From assembly GCA_016786845.1 (NCBI GenBank), contig JAEUVB010000015.1, forward strand, positions 62,001-126,000: a stretch of DNA of 64,000 nt, given 5' to 3'. Source of the stretch: Chitinophagaceae bacterium (GTDB taxonomy: Bacteria > Bacteroidota > Bacteroidia > Chitinophagales > Chitinophagaceae). The notes beneath the pieces were generated by a model. That model was not told the DNA's origin and did no database searches. It was given only the letters and a program-made list of their open reading frames with translations. Positions 16,351 to 23,836 of the stretch are shown here, piece by piece (the stretch's first letter is position 1; each line of letters opens with the position of its first letter). Position numbers and translations under genes: made by a program.

Positions 16351-16581
16351 GGATGCGAAATCGCACTTGCCGAATGCGAAATCGCACTTACCGGATGCGA
16401 AATCGCACCTGCCGGATGCGAAATCGCAGTTACCCGATGCGAAATCGCACTTACCGGATTCGAAATCGCACCTGCCGGATGCGAAATCGCAGTTGCCGGA
16501 TACGAAATCGCAGTTGCCGGATACGAAATCGCAGTTACCGGATGGGGAATCGCAGTTGCCGGATACGAAATCGCAGTTGCA
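16351..16581 (+). repeat. Tandem array of eleven 21-bp units (iteron-like minisatellite)
   Basis: Eleven consecutive units start with GGATGCGAAATCGCA and end with a variable CTTGCC/CTTACC/CCTGCC/GTTGCC/GTTACC. The core TGCGAAATCGCA is palindromic except for the central AA. Units 8, 9 and 11 carry GGATAC, unit 6 GGATTC and unit 10 GGATGGGG. A degenerate half unit follows, and another GAAATCGCA appears at 16610. The period is two helical turns and seven codons, so the array is open in all three plus frames and one minus frame. The frame 16340-16663 would encode a 107-residue protein of PDAKSHL/PDTKSQL heptads with an acidic tail, but nothing shows it is translated. The rest of the 626-base gap holds the terminator and the promoter at 16735. 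Confidence 0.9.
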
Positions 16582-16734
16582 GGATGGGATATCGGAAATT
16601 TACTTTGGGGAAATCGCATTTAATAATGGTGATTTCGAGGAAGGTGAATTTGATAATACATAGTAAAAACACGCATTTAGAATGTAATCCAAATAATTCG
16701 TTTTAAAATTATTACCTCGATAATGAACTCTGAT

Positions 16735-16742
16735 TATCTTTG
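16735..16742 (+). promoter_or_regulatory. -7 box in front of the NUDIX-helicase operon
   Basis: TATCTTTG matches TAnnTTTG and lies 99 bases before the NUDIX start. No other promoter-like box is closer. Confidence 0.45.
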
Positions 16743-16841
16743 AAAGAGAGCGTGCTTCAAAGGAAATTTGAAAAGTTTAAATACATAATGTGGTGTTAGA
16801 GGAGTGATACCCGGTAAGCAGAATTATTAAATAGAATATCG

Positions 16842-17264
16842 ATGAAGAAAATTGAAGTTGTCGCCGCGATTATCATTCATGAAGAGAAAATTCTTTGTGT
16901 TCAGAGAGGTGCAGGTAAATTTGACTATATATCCTTTAAATGGGAATTTCCTGGAGGGAAAATAGAAGAGGGGGAATCAAGAGAAGAAACCATCAAGCGA
17001 GAAATTCATGAAGAGTTAGAAATGCAAATCGTGCCACGTGCCGAATTTATCACTGTAGAACATACATATCCTGATTTTCATCTTATCATGCATAGTTATA
17101 TATGTCATTGTGAGAATAATGAACTTACGTTAAAAGAACATATTGAGTATAAATGGCTTAAACCAGACGAATTATTAGAATTGGATTGGGCTGAGGCGGA
17201 TATTCCAATTGTCAATAACTATTTAAATAAATTATGGTACAGCAAGGACTTTATGAACAACTAA
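16842..17264 (+). CDS. NUDIX hydrolase of the MutT/dNTP pyrophosphohydrolase type
   Basis: The protein has 140 residues. The NUDIX box is GGKIEEGESREETIKREIHEEL, shown here as GGKIEEGES at about residue 37 and REIHEEL about ten residues later, with all metal-binding glutamates present. The usual Gly after EEL is replaced, as in the (deoxy)nucleoside triphosphate pyrophosphohydrolase branch, which also has the downstream 'EHTYPDFHLIMHSYIC' and 'EHIEYKWLKPDEL' seen here. It should hydrolyse a damaged or modified nucleoside triphosphate to the monophosphate. Its 3' end overlaps the start of the PLD-helicase gene by 31 bases, so the two proteins are co-translated. The segment is AT-rich compared with flanking genes, suggesting acquisition by transfer. 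Confidence 0.88.
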   Translation: MKKIEVVAAIIIHEEKILCVQRGAGKFDYISFKWEFPGGKIEEGESREETIKREIHEELEMQIVPRAEFITVEHTYPDFHLIMHSYICHCENNELTLKEHIEYKWLKPDELLELDWAEADIPIVNNYLNKLWYSKDFMNN

Positions 17265-17806
17265 TAAATAAATTAGTTTCAACTAGGTTGAAGAATTTGG
17301 ATAGAAATCGCTTTTATATAAAAGAAAGTGAAATTGATAAAAGCGAAGCCGCAAAGGTGTTTTCGCAATATTTGGTAGGAGTGATCCGATTTGCCCTTAA
17401 TCAAATTTCGGGTGATGATAGTATTGAAAGACAAATAGAGCTTTCAAACAAGATTATTTTTCTTTTACGAACGGAATTGAGAGATGAAGATTTTGATGAA
17501 GATTTGATTGCAACTGAAGGGAAGATACTTTCTGCAATTTTCTCAAAACTTGATGCAAGTTTTTCTGATTTCGAAAAACATCTCAAAGAAATAACGCCAT
17601 ATACGAGGTTATCACAAAGCGAACTATTTACAGGAAACAATGCTGGGATTTCACTTGAAAGCGAAATCAAAAAGGAAATTCTTTCTTCAGATAGAATTAA
17701 TTTTCTTGTTTCATTTATAAAGTGGACAGGAATAAGAATTTTCGAAAAGGAATTGCAGGAGTTTACCGAAAGAGGCGGACGATTAAAAGTGATTACAACT
17801 TCTTAA
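17234..17806 (+). CDS. PLD-helicase, N-terminal fragment before an in-frame TAA
   Basis: The 190 codons match the N-terminus of the long PLD/SF2-helicase/DUF3427 family: a helical leader (GLYEQLINKLVSTRL), 'TRLSQSELFTGN', and the first half of a phospholipase D-like fold (EIKKEILSSDRINFLVSFIKWTG, 'FTERGGRLKVITTS'). The frame ends at TAA 17804-17806, and the next codon is the ATG of the following gene in the same frame. Family members read TTSYMGATD across this point, so the TAA stands where Tyr (TAT or TAC) is expected. One base change therefore splits the gene. The fragment alone lacks the HxK residues and would not be a complete domain. Confidence 0.85.
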   Translation: MVQQGLYEQLINKLVSTRLKNLDRNRFYIKESEIDKSEAAKVFSQYLVGVIRFALNQISGDDSIERQIELSNKIIFLLRTELRDEDFDEDLIATEGKILSAIFSKLDASFSDFEKHLKEITPYTRLSQSELFTGNNAGISLESEIKKEILSSDRINFLVSFIKWTGIRIFEKELQEFTERGGRLKVITTS

Positions 17807-20374
17807 ATGGGAGCTACGGATTTGAAAGCAGTAGAGTATTTGTCGAGTTTAAAGAATACTGAAATAAAAGTTTCTTATAATACAGACAATGAGAGATTGC
17901 ATGCAAAAGCATATTTATTTTTTAGAAATACCGGTTTTCACACAGGATATATCGGCTCATCAAATATTTCACGTTCAGCATTGACAAATGGTTTGGAATG
18001 GAATCTCAAAGTAACAACGAAAGAAATTGGACATATTATTGATAAGTTCGAAAAAACATTTGAAACTTATTGGCATGACAAGGAATTTGAGATGTTCGAT
18101 AAAAATGTGCATTCAGAGAAGTTGAGAATTGCTTTAAAAAGGGAAAAAATACATGAAAGAAATAGTTCTGCTGCTTATTTTGATATTAAACCATTTCCAT
18201 TTCAGGAAGAAATTTTAGAAAAGTTAGAGACAGAAAGAAGAGTCCACAACCGTTTTAGAAATTTGATTGTTGCTGCAACTGGAACTGGAAAGACTGTAAT
18301 TTCAGCATTTGATTTCAAAAATTTCAAAAGAGATAATTCAAATGCTAAACTTTTGTTTGTTGCTCACAGGAAGGAAATACTCCTACAAGCACAAGCAACA
18401 TTTCAAGGTATTTTAAAAGATAACAATTTTGGAGAATTATGGGTAGATGGAATTGAACCCGAAACGTATGATTGCGTTTTTGCTTCAGTTCAAACCCTGA
18501 ACAACAGAATTGAAAAGCTTGTAATTTCAGAATCATTTTATGATTTCATTATTGTTGATGAAGTACATCACATTGCTGCTTCAAGTTATCGACCGATTTT
18601 AAATCGCTTTAAACCAAAAATTATTTTGGGTTTGACGGCGACGCCTGAAAGGATGGACCGAGAAGATATTCTGAAGGATTTCTGTGATACAATTGCTGTT
18701 GAAATCAGATTGCCCGAAGCATTGAATAGAAAATTGCTTTGTCCCTTTCAGTATTTCGGAATTACGGACAGTGTTGATTTATCGAATATAAACTGGCAAA
18801 ATGGTCGATACCTGCCTAGTGAATTGTCAAGAATTTATACTCAAAATGATAAGCGGACAGGAGAAATTTTATCTAATCTTAATAAATATTTGAAAGATGT
18901 GTATGATGTGAGAGCCCTTTGTTTTTGCGTAACCCAGGAGCATGCTGAGTTTATGGCAGCCAAGTTTACTTTGGCGGGATTGAAAGCGGATTATTTAGTG
19001 AGTTCCAGGAATGAATTAAGAGAAGACCTGAGGAGAAGGTTTTTAAACAAAGAAATCAATTACCTCTTTGTTGTTGACATTTTTAATGAAGGTATTGATA
19101 TTCCGGATATTGACACCGTTGTATTTCTAAGGCCAACAGAAAGCCTAACTGTTTTTCTTCAACAGCTTGGCAGAGGTTTAAGATTAGCAGAAGGCAAAGA
19201 GTGTTTGACTGTTTTGGATTTCGTAGGTAATTCACGACCTGAATATGATTTTGAAGGAAAGTTCAGAGCATTGGTTGGGAAAACAAATACACCTATTCAA
19301 AAGGAAATTGATGATGACTTTCCTCATTTGCCTTTAGGTTGTTCAATTGTTTTAGAGAAAAAGGCAAAAGAGTTTATTCTTGAAAACATTCGCAATGCCA
19401 CATTACTTAGTAAAAATCAACTGTTATCTAAAATTCGAAACTACCAACACCAAACCACTTTGCCACTTTCACTTAAAAATTTTTCAACCTTTTATCACAT
19501 TCCTCTGCAACTGATCTATAAACGGGGAAGTTGGAAGCGACTTTGTGTGTTGGCTGAGCAAATTGAAGATTTTCCCGATTTCAATGAGAATGAAATTTGC
19601 AGAGCGATCAGCAAGAAGTGGCTCTCTTGTAATTCATATTCCTACTTTTATTTTATTTTGACTTTGGCTAAGAATGATTTCATTACCAGTATAAGTAAAC
19701 TAAGTGAGGAAGAAAAAGCAATGTGTCTGATGCTGCATTATGATGTATGGCAAAGTGCAGGTGGGTTTGAATCGCTAGAGGAAAGCATCAAAGCAATAGG
19801 GAAAAATAAAATGTTGACAAAGGAAATAATTGAAGTCCTTGAAATACTCATAGAAAAAATAGATTTCCTTGAAGGAGAAATAAAACTGCCATTTTCTCAA
19901 CCCTTAAAACTTCACAGTAGATATACCAGAGATCAGATATTGTCTGCCTTCGGCTTTCATACATTTCAAAAGAAAAGTGAAATAAAAGAAGGGGTTGCTT
20001 ATTCAAGAGAGAAAAACACTGAGTTGCTTTTTATCACATTGATTAAATCAGAAAAGGATTATTCACCAACAACTTTGTATGAAGATTTTGCAATCAGTGA
20101 AAAGCTTTTTCATTGGCAAACACAGAACTCAGTTAGTCCAGAGAAAGGAAAGGGACTGGCTTATATAAATCACTTTAAGGAAAGGAAAAAAATTCTGCTT
20201 TTTGTTCGTGAAAAAAATGAGAACGAATATGGAAATGCAATGGCTTCCGTGTTTTTAGGAGAAGGTAAACTATTGGATCATTATGGTTCAAGGCCTATGA
20301 GTATAAAATGGGAATTGAATGAACCAATGCCTCCTTACCTGTGGAAAGATTCAGCAAAAATGGCTGTCGGTTAA
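17807..20374 (+). CDS. PLD-like / DEAD-box SF2 helicase / DUF3427 protein, main part
   Basis: The 855 residues continue the previous frame without a gap. Residues about 1-100 finish the PLD-like domain, with the HxK motif in RLHAKAYLF and YIGSSNIS. The SF2 core shows Walker A AATGTGKT, motif II DEVH (IIVDEVHHIA), motif III-like GLTATPER, and C-lobe motifs 'VVDIFNEGIDIP' and QQLGRGLRLAEGK. After about residue 500 comes a DUF3427-like C-terminal region. Such proteins are predicted DNA or RNA translocases joined to a phosphodiesterase and are often found in accessory, possibly defence, loci. The ATG directly abuts the TAA, so termination-reinitiation could still make it. Codon use is AT-rich throughout. 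Activity of the split protein is unknown. Confidence 0.88.
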   Translation: MGATDLKAVEYLSSLKNTEIKVSYNTDNERLHAKAYLFFRNTGFHTGYIGSSNISRSALTNGLEWNLKVTTKEIGHIIDKFEKTFETYWHDKEFEMFDKNVHSEKLRIALKREKIHERNSSAAYFDIKPFPFQEEILEKLETERRVHNRFRNLIVAATGTGKTVISAFDFKNFKRDNSNAKLLFVAHRKEILLQAQATFQGILKDNNFGELWVDGIEPETYDCVFASVQTLNNRIEKLVISESFYDFIIVDEVHHIAASSYRPILNRFKPKIILGLTATPERMDREDILKDFCDTIAVEIRLPEALNRKLLCPFQYFGITDSVDLSNINWQNGRYLPSELSRIYTQNDKRTGEILSNLNKYLKDVYDVRALCFCVTQEHAEFMAAKFTLAGLKADYLVSSRNELREDLRRRFLNKEINYLFVVDIFNEGIDIPDIDTVVFLRPTESLTVFLQQLGRGLRLAEGKECLTVLDFVGNSRPEYDFEGKFRALVGKTNTPIQKEIDDDFPHLPLGCSIVLEKKAKEFILENIRNATLLSKNQLLSKIRNYQHQTTLPLSLKNFSTFYHIPLQLIYKRGSWKRLCVLAEQIEDFPDFNENEICRAISKKWLSCNSYSYFYFILTLAKNDFITSISKLSEEEKAMCLMLHYDVWQSAGGFESLEESIKAIGKNKMLTKEIIEVLEILIEKIDFLEGEIKLPFSQPLKLHSRYTRDQILSAFGFHTFQKKSEIKEGVAYSREKNTELLFITLIKSEKDYSPTTLYEDFAISEKLFHWQTQNSVSPEKGKGLAYINHFKERKKILLFVREKNENEYGNAMASVFLGEGKLLDHYGSRPMSIKWELNEPMPPYLWKDSAKMAVG

Positions 20375-20660
20375 TATCCACTGCAAAAAATATGGATACC
20401 ACTTTATCAACCCCTGCGAATTTGAATGTATGTCTAATTCAAATCGAACCTTGTGTAGTCCGGATGTGGTGAAAATGAAATTTTCTATGCATCAGCCGGT
20501 GGTGGATACGATGTATGGTTATTTGACGGGGATGAAATAGAAGATAGAGAAAGTGAAACAGAAAGAGAAAGGCAACACGGTATTGAGAGGAAGGGTGTGA
20601 GTCAATGAGGTTTATTCATTTTAAGGTAGGAGAGGAGGAGTAATTGTGCGGGGTGATTGT

Positions 20661-20766
20661 TGCTTCGTAGCAAAGGGTTGCTTCGTCGTGCGGGACAATC
20701 AAACTCATGGGGTGCATGTGGTGCTTCGTAGCAAAGGATTGCTTCGTCGTGCCTCCTCGCAATGAC
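20661..20766. repeat. Dispersed repeat R4 (two copies plus tail)
   Basis: A 31-base unit (TGCTTCGTAGCAAAGG then TTGCTTCGTCGTGC) occurs at 20661-20691 and 20722-20752 with one difference. The second copy ends in CCTCCTCGCAATGACG. The reverse complement (CGTCATTGCGAGGAGG ... GACGAAGCAA) is a widespread intergenic repeat type. The 443-base gap 20375-20817 otherwise holds only low-complexity GAAAGAGAAA-type sequence and a short unassigned open frame at 20375-20540. Confidence 0.7.
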
Positions 20767-20790
20767 GGTCAGATTAATTATTTTTTTTCT

Positions 20791-20798
20791 TATATTTG
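20791..20798 (+). promoter_or_regulatory. -7 box of the 140-residue lipoprotein gene
   Basis: TATATTTG matches TAnnTTTG and ends 19 bases before the ATG at 20818. Confidence 0.5.
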
Positions 20799-20817
20799 AT
20801 TCATCAATCTATTCGGT

Positions 20818-21240
20818 ATGCCATTCAATAAACTATTCGGTCTGTGCTTATTCATTCTCATAGGGGTGATAGGGTGTAAGAAGGCGGAGGTGATTAACTA
20901 TCAGCCGTATACTCCTCCGGCAGATTTGAGGGTGGGGACGTATAAGGGAATGTTTCAGGAATGTGGTACGGTGGTGTGTTACAATATTGACACGACGTTT
21001 GAGATTAGCAAAGAGAACAATAAATATTATGTGATTTTTGGCAATCATAAGGATGAGATTGAATATGACACGCCCGCTGCCCTGGATTTTTCAGGGGTTG
21101 AATTTTACGCCTTGGATAGCAGCGGATTGAACTACGGGTCTATGCTTTCAGGGTATTGCCGAAATGACTCGGCATTTGTGATTTTTACCCATGGATGGGG
21201 CGTATATAATAATAATTTATTGTCGGGGAAGAAGCAGTGA
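20818..21240 (+). CDS. Small lipoprotein of unknown function
   Basis: The protein has 140 residues with a lipoprotein signal (MPFNKLFGLCLFILIGVIGC) followed by KKAE. The mature part is rich in beta strands (RVGTYKGMFQECG, 'TTFEISKENNKYYVIFG', 'GVEFYALDSSG'), which suggests a small lipocalin- or sandwich-like fold. Cysteines occur at CGTVVC and GYC. There is no recognised family. It stands alone between repeats, with its own promoter box. No terminator hairpin with a T-run follows, only the long inverted repeat at 21313-21435. Confidence 0.65.
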   Translation: MPFNKLFGLCLFILIGVIGCKKAEVINYQPYTPPADLRVGTYKGMFQECGTVVCYNIDTTFEISKENNKYYVIFGNHKDEIEYDTPAALDFSGVEFYALDSSGLNYGSMLSGYCRNDSAFVIFTHGWGVYNNNLLSGKKQ

Positions 21241-21312
21241 TGATTCCTTGAGTCGTGTTGCATGACGTCTTACCCGGATTCCTGTAAATGATTCCGGTCG
21301 AATAATCCCAAT

Positions 21313-21435
21313 GGCGGTCTTGCGGGTTTAAGCCTATGCATCGTGGTACCTTTTCTGAAACTTAGCACTCAAATTCAAGCACTAAATTTCTCATCAACCA
21401 ACAGACGCTCATGTCTTAAACCCGCCAAGGCCTCC
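21313..21435. repeat. Long imperfect inverted repeat with one unpaired base
   Basis: The left arm GGCGGTCTTGCGGGTTTAAG (21313-21332) pairs with CTTAAACCCGCCAAGGCCTCC (21415-21435), leaving one extra base in the right arm and two mismatches. The 82-base loop can pair partly. It lies between two convergent genes. Confidence 0.65.
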
Positions 21436-21447
21436 TGTAAAAGGCTG

Positions 21448-21654
21448 TTATTTGTTTACCTTACAGGTGGAAATGCCAAAAATGGTGTATAGGGGACAAA
21501 AACTAATGATACTCGTTATGGTAAATACGCCCGATAAGACCAGTAAAATGATACCCAGTGTACCTCCAACCGTTCCGGTGAAATACAGTGTAACCAGAAT
21601 AGCTGAAATAATGAGTCTAATTAATCTGTCGGCAGAAGACATGTTCTTTTTCAT
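21448..21654 (-). CDS. DUF2892 (YgaP-type) membrane protein
   Basis: The ATG at 21654 gives 68 residues: a charged start (MKKNMSSADRLIRL), two membrane helices (about residues 12-30 and 33-51) and the end SFCPLYTIFGISTC. This is the typical DUF2892 layout, an inner-membrane hairpin often linked to rhodanese or sulfur and redox genes and frequently next to Crp/Fnr regulators. It is the last gene of a minus-strand cluster with a 33-residue microprotein and a Crp/Fnr regulator. Two cysteines near the C-terminus (FCP and STC) are conserved features of the family. Confidence 0.85.
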   Translation of the reverse strand: MKKNMSSADRLIRLIISAILVTLYFTGTVGGTLGIILLVLSGVFTITSIISFCPLYTIFGISTCKVNK

Positions 21655-21665
21655 GTTTTTTGTTT

Positions 21666-21767
21666 TTAATGGTTTAAAGATTTTACGAGGATGACCATAA
21701 AAGATACGATAGCCAGGCACAAGATGCACATGAGTATAAACTTGTAAATGGTTTTCATATTTTTCAT
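21666..21767 (-). CDS. 33-residue single-pass membrane microprotein
   Basis: A short frame between the regulator and DUF2892 reads MKNMKTIYKFILMCILCLAI and continues through VSFMVILV to KSLNH. It is basic at the start, has about 22 hydrophobic residues, and ends 11 bases before the DUF2892 start. An internal ATG at 21758 is an alternative start. The tight position between two co-directional genes and the clean membrane profile support translation, but length alone is weak evidence. Confidence 0.45.
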   Translation of the reverse strand: MKNMKTIYKFILMCILCLAIVSFMVILVKSLNH

Positions 21768-21814
21768 TGCAGCACAAAGGTCTGAACTGTAAAATACTTG
21801 TGCAGTAACCAAAG

Positions 21815-22450
21815 TCACCGGGGCAGGAATAATTCAATACTGTCGTGGTATTGCTTAAGAACATTTTGCTTTTCAAGTTTTTTCACGATGCGACTGACCA
21901 CTTCTCTGGCGGTACCCAGGTCATTCGCAATTTCTTTATGAGATATTTTGACAGGGTTTTTCCCTTTTACTTTCACTTTTTCCGACAGATAATCTAAAAG
22001 CCTTTTGTCCAACTTGTAGTAAAGCATTTGGTGTATAGTATCCACCAATTCTGAATACCTCAAATCGTATTGCTGATAAAACAGCATGTTGATGGTCGGG
22101 AAATGAATAACCCATTTTGTGATCTTTTCAGAAGGGATGAGTAAAACGGTACTTTCTTCCTCAGTAATGGCGAATATTTTGCTTTTGTCGTTGTTGATAC
22201 AAGATGAAAATGACATGATGCAACTCTGCTCGGGTTTGATATAATAAAGCAAGAGCTCTTTTTCTTCGAATTGGGTAAAGACCTTCACCAGTCCCTGTAA
22301 AACAATTGGAATATACTTTACGTATTGACCCTCCCGGACTAATTCGGTATTGGCCGGAAAAGTTTTAATAACAGATACTTCAAGCAATTCTGCAAGCAGG
22401 TCTTTGCCTAAATACTTAAACTTTTTTTCTATGTCGTGATGGTCTGGCAT
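21815..22450 (-). CDS. Crp/Fnr-family transcriptional regulator
   Basis: The protein has 211 residues. The N-terminal cNMP-binding-like domain spans residues 15-125 (FPANTELVREGQYVKYIPIVLQGLVKVF, 'YYIKPEQSCIMSFSSCINN'). A long helix follows, then a C-terminal Crp-type HTH (ISHKEIANDLGTAREVVSRIVKKLE). Two cysteines in 'SCIMSFSSC' are found in members of this Bacteroidota branch. It heads a minus-strand group with the microprotein and DUF2892 and probably controls it. Two TATATTTG boxes lie about 95-110 bases upstream. Confidence 0.92.
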   Translation of the reverse strand: MPDHHDIEKKFKYLGKDLLAELLEVSVIKTFPANTELVREGQYVKYIPIVLQGLVKVFTQFEEKELLLYYIKPEQSCIMSFSSCINNDKSKIFAITEEESTVLLIPSEKITKWVIHFPTINMLFYQQYDLRYSELVDTIHQMLYYKLDKRLLDYLSEKVKVKGKNPVKISHKEIANDLGTAREVVSRIVKKLEKQNVLKQYHDSIELFLPR

Positions 22451-22542
22451 GGGTTGGAAATCTACTTTTTCATTGAACTTTCTTTTTTCATTTAATCGGT
22501 ATTTTTTTCGCCGGTCTTTTATTTATGGGCCATTCGGCTTCT

Positions 22543-22561
22543 CAAATATATTTCAAATATA
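22543..22561 (-). promoter_or_regulatory. Tandem -7 boxes upstream of the Crp/Fnr gene
   Basis: On the minus strand TATATTTG occurs twice (22561-22554 and 22550-22543) as a direct repeat AAATATATTT-c-AAATATATTT, each half palindromic. It may be a doubled promoter, or a promoter overlapping a regulator site. Confidence 0.45.
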
Positions 22562-22564
22562 TTT

Positions 22565-22999
22565 AGGGTGTTTGCGAATTGCAAATCGGGAACAGCGGAC
22601 TTCGTCCATGTTGAATGTTTAATGATGAATGTTTAATATGGCCGGCCCGCGACGGAGGGTTTGCTGTTCGCGATTTGCAATCGCGAACCCAGATGAAAAC
22701 AGGTCTGCGATCTGGTACGGAATCTTGAATATTTGCTTAGGCGATGCTAATAGCGAACAACGGGTTTTGTGCTGTGTGCAAGATTGCAAATCGCGAACAG
22801 CAAGTGGCAAGATTGCAATTCGCTACCGCGGGTTTTATGCTATGTGCAAGATTGCAAATCTTGATTATCTGGGTACGCGATTGCAAATCGCGAAAAGCAA
22901 ATGGCAAGATTGCAATTCGCTACCGCGGGTTTTATGCTATGTGCAAGATTGCAAATCTTGATTATCTGGGTACGCGATTGCAAATCGCGAACAGCACTC
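22565..22999 (+). repeat. R1 repeat cluster
   Basis: The cluster contains several copies of GATTGCAAATC/CGCGAACAGC. The last two are exact tandem 97-bp units (22806-22902 and 22903-22999) with only a couple of differences. An older partial copy lies at 22745-22805. At 22667-22687 the arms TTCGCGATT and AATCGCGAA form a 9-bp perfect stem around TGC. The R2 copy at 22628-22665 is embedded. No coding function is supported, although several frames are open across it. The cluster fills most of the gap between 22451 and 23056. Confidence 0.85.
22628..22665 (+). repeat. Dispersed repeat family R2, copy 2
   Basis: AATGTTTAATATGGCC and a 22-base continuation match 14073-14110. Here it joins directly to R1 sequence. 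Confidence 0.65.
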
Positions 23000-23044
23000 T
23001 CTCGGCCCTTGCATTTTGCCGCCCATTTTATCACCATAAAAATA

Positions 23045-23052
23045 TATTTTTA
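23045..23052 (+). promoter_or_regulatory. -7-like box 4 bases before the RDD gene
   Basis: TATTTTTA (TAnnTTTR) ends exactly 4 bases before the ATG at 23057. Confidence 0.4.
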
Positions 23053-23056
23053 CCGA

Positions 23057-23836
23057 ATGGCATTGCTGAAGGTAGATACTTCGTTCAATATAGATTTGCA
23101 ATTTGAGACGACGGCGTTTCATATTCGCTTCTTTGCCTGGCTCATTGATTTGGTGATCCTGATCTTTTTCTTTTATGGCATGTCTAATCTGTTGGATACT
23201 TTGTTTGATATTGATATGGCGGGTGAATACGGGATCATCGAAATTATGCTCATTACGCCGTTCATCAGCTACCACCTGATCTGCGAACTGGCGCTCAAGG
23301 GGCAAAGCCTGGGCAAAAAACTACTGGGCATACAGGTCATCGGTATGAGCGGACAAGGCGCTACTGCCAGTCAATACCTCCTGAGATGGCTGCTGCGCTT
23401 TATCGATTTCGGATTTGTATGGGGCTTTATCTTTCTTTTGAGCCGCGAAACATTTTTGGGTACCGTACTTTTTCTGAGTAGCATCATTTCTTTTATCCTG
23501 TTCGTGACCTCACCCTATCAGCAGCGACTAGGAGATCGTGTAGCCGGCACCACGGTAGTGATGAAGAAACTTCCTTACAAATTGAGTGATACGATTTTTC
23601 AGGAACTGGATGTCAACGATTATAAAGTGTCATTCCCCGATGTGATGCGACTGAGCGATAAGGATATCAATATTGTAGACAATATCGTAAAGCACCATCA
23701 ACGATCAAAGTCAGACCAATATATTCAAACAGTGGCGTTTAAAATCAAAACGGTTTTGAAAATAGAAAGCGATATGCCCGATGATTTGTTTTTGGAACAG
23801 CTGCTGAGGGATTATAATTATTTGAGCCGAAAGTAG
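23057..23836 (+). CDS. RDD-family membrane protein
   Basis: The ATG at 23057 gives 259 residues. Upstream in-frame sequence is repeat DNA and is excluded. The N-terminal 'VDTSFNIDLQFETTAFHIRFFAWLIDLVIL' contains the RDD-type R...D pattern. There are four membrane segments within residues 20-165, and a conserved 'LALKGQSLGKKLLGIQVIG' and 'QRLGDRVAGTTVV' complete the family signature. The soluble C-terminal 90 residues include 'LSDTIFQELDVNDYKVSFPDV'. In Bacteroidota this protein usually starts an operon with DUF95/SpoIIM, DUF4129, DUF4350, MoxR and DUF58. That operon is at 59.5-63.4 kb here, so the RDD gene is detached. Confidence 0.9.
   Translation: MALLKVDTSFNIDLQFETTAFHIRFFAWLIDLVILIFFFYGMSNLLDTLFDIDMAGEYGIIEIMLITPFISYHLICELALKGQSLGKKLLGIQVIGMSGQGATASQYLLRWLLRFIDFGFVWGFIFLLSRETFLGTVLFLSSIISFILFVTSPYQQRLGDRVAGTTVVMKKLPYKLSDTIFQELDVNDYKVSFPDVMRLSDKDINIVDNIVKHHQRSKSDQYIQTVAFKIKTVLKIESDMPDDLFLEQLLRDYNYLSRK

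Noticed and set aside
16351..16581. CRISPR array
   Set aside because: Units are contiguous with no spacers of unique sequence, and there are no cas genes.
16340..16663. 107-residue repeat protein of PDAKSHL heptads as a gene
   Set aside because: The 21-bp period makes any frame stop-free, three plus frames are open equally and no promoter box or clear start context is seen. It was kept only as a tandem repeat.
20375..20540. Short open frame after the helicase (ends GYLTGMK)
   Set aside because: No start context, family or conservation can be shown. It may be the eroded end of a neighbour of the island.
21313..21435. Integron attC site
   Set aside because: The stem and bulge are suggestive, but the GTTRRRY core is missing and no integrase is in the window.
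22565..22999. CRISPR array or coding region in the R1 cluster
   Set aside because: Repeats are tandem or palindromic with no unique spacers; the open frames follow from the repeat composition and end in the RDD gene frame.
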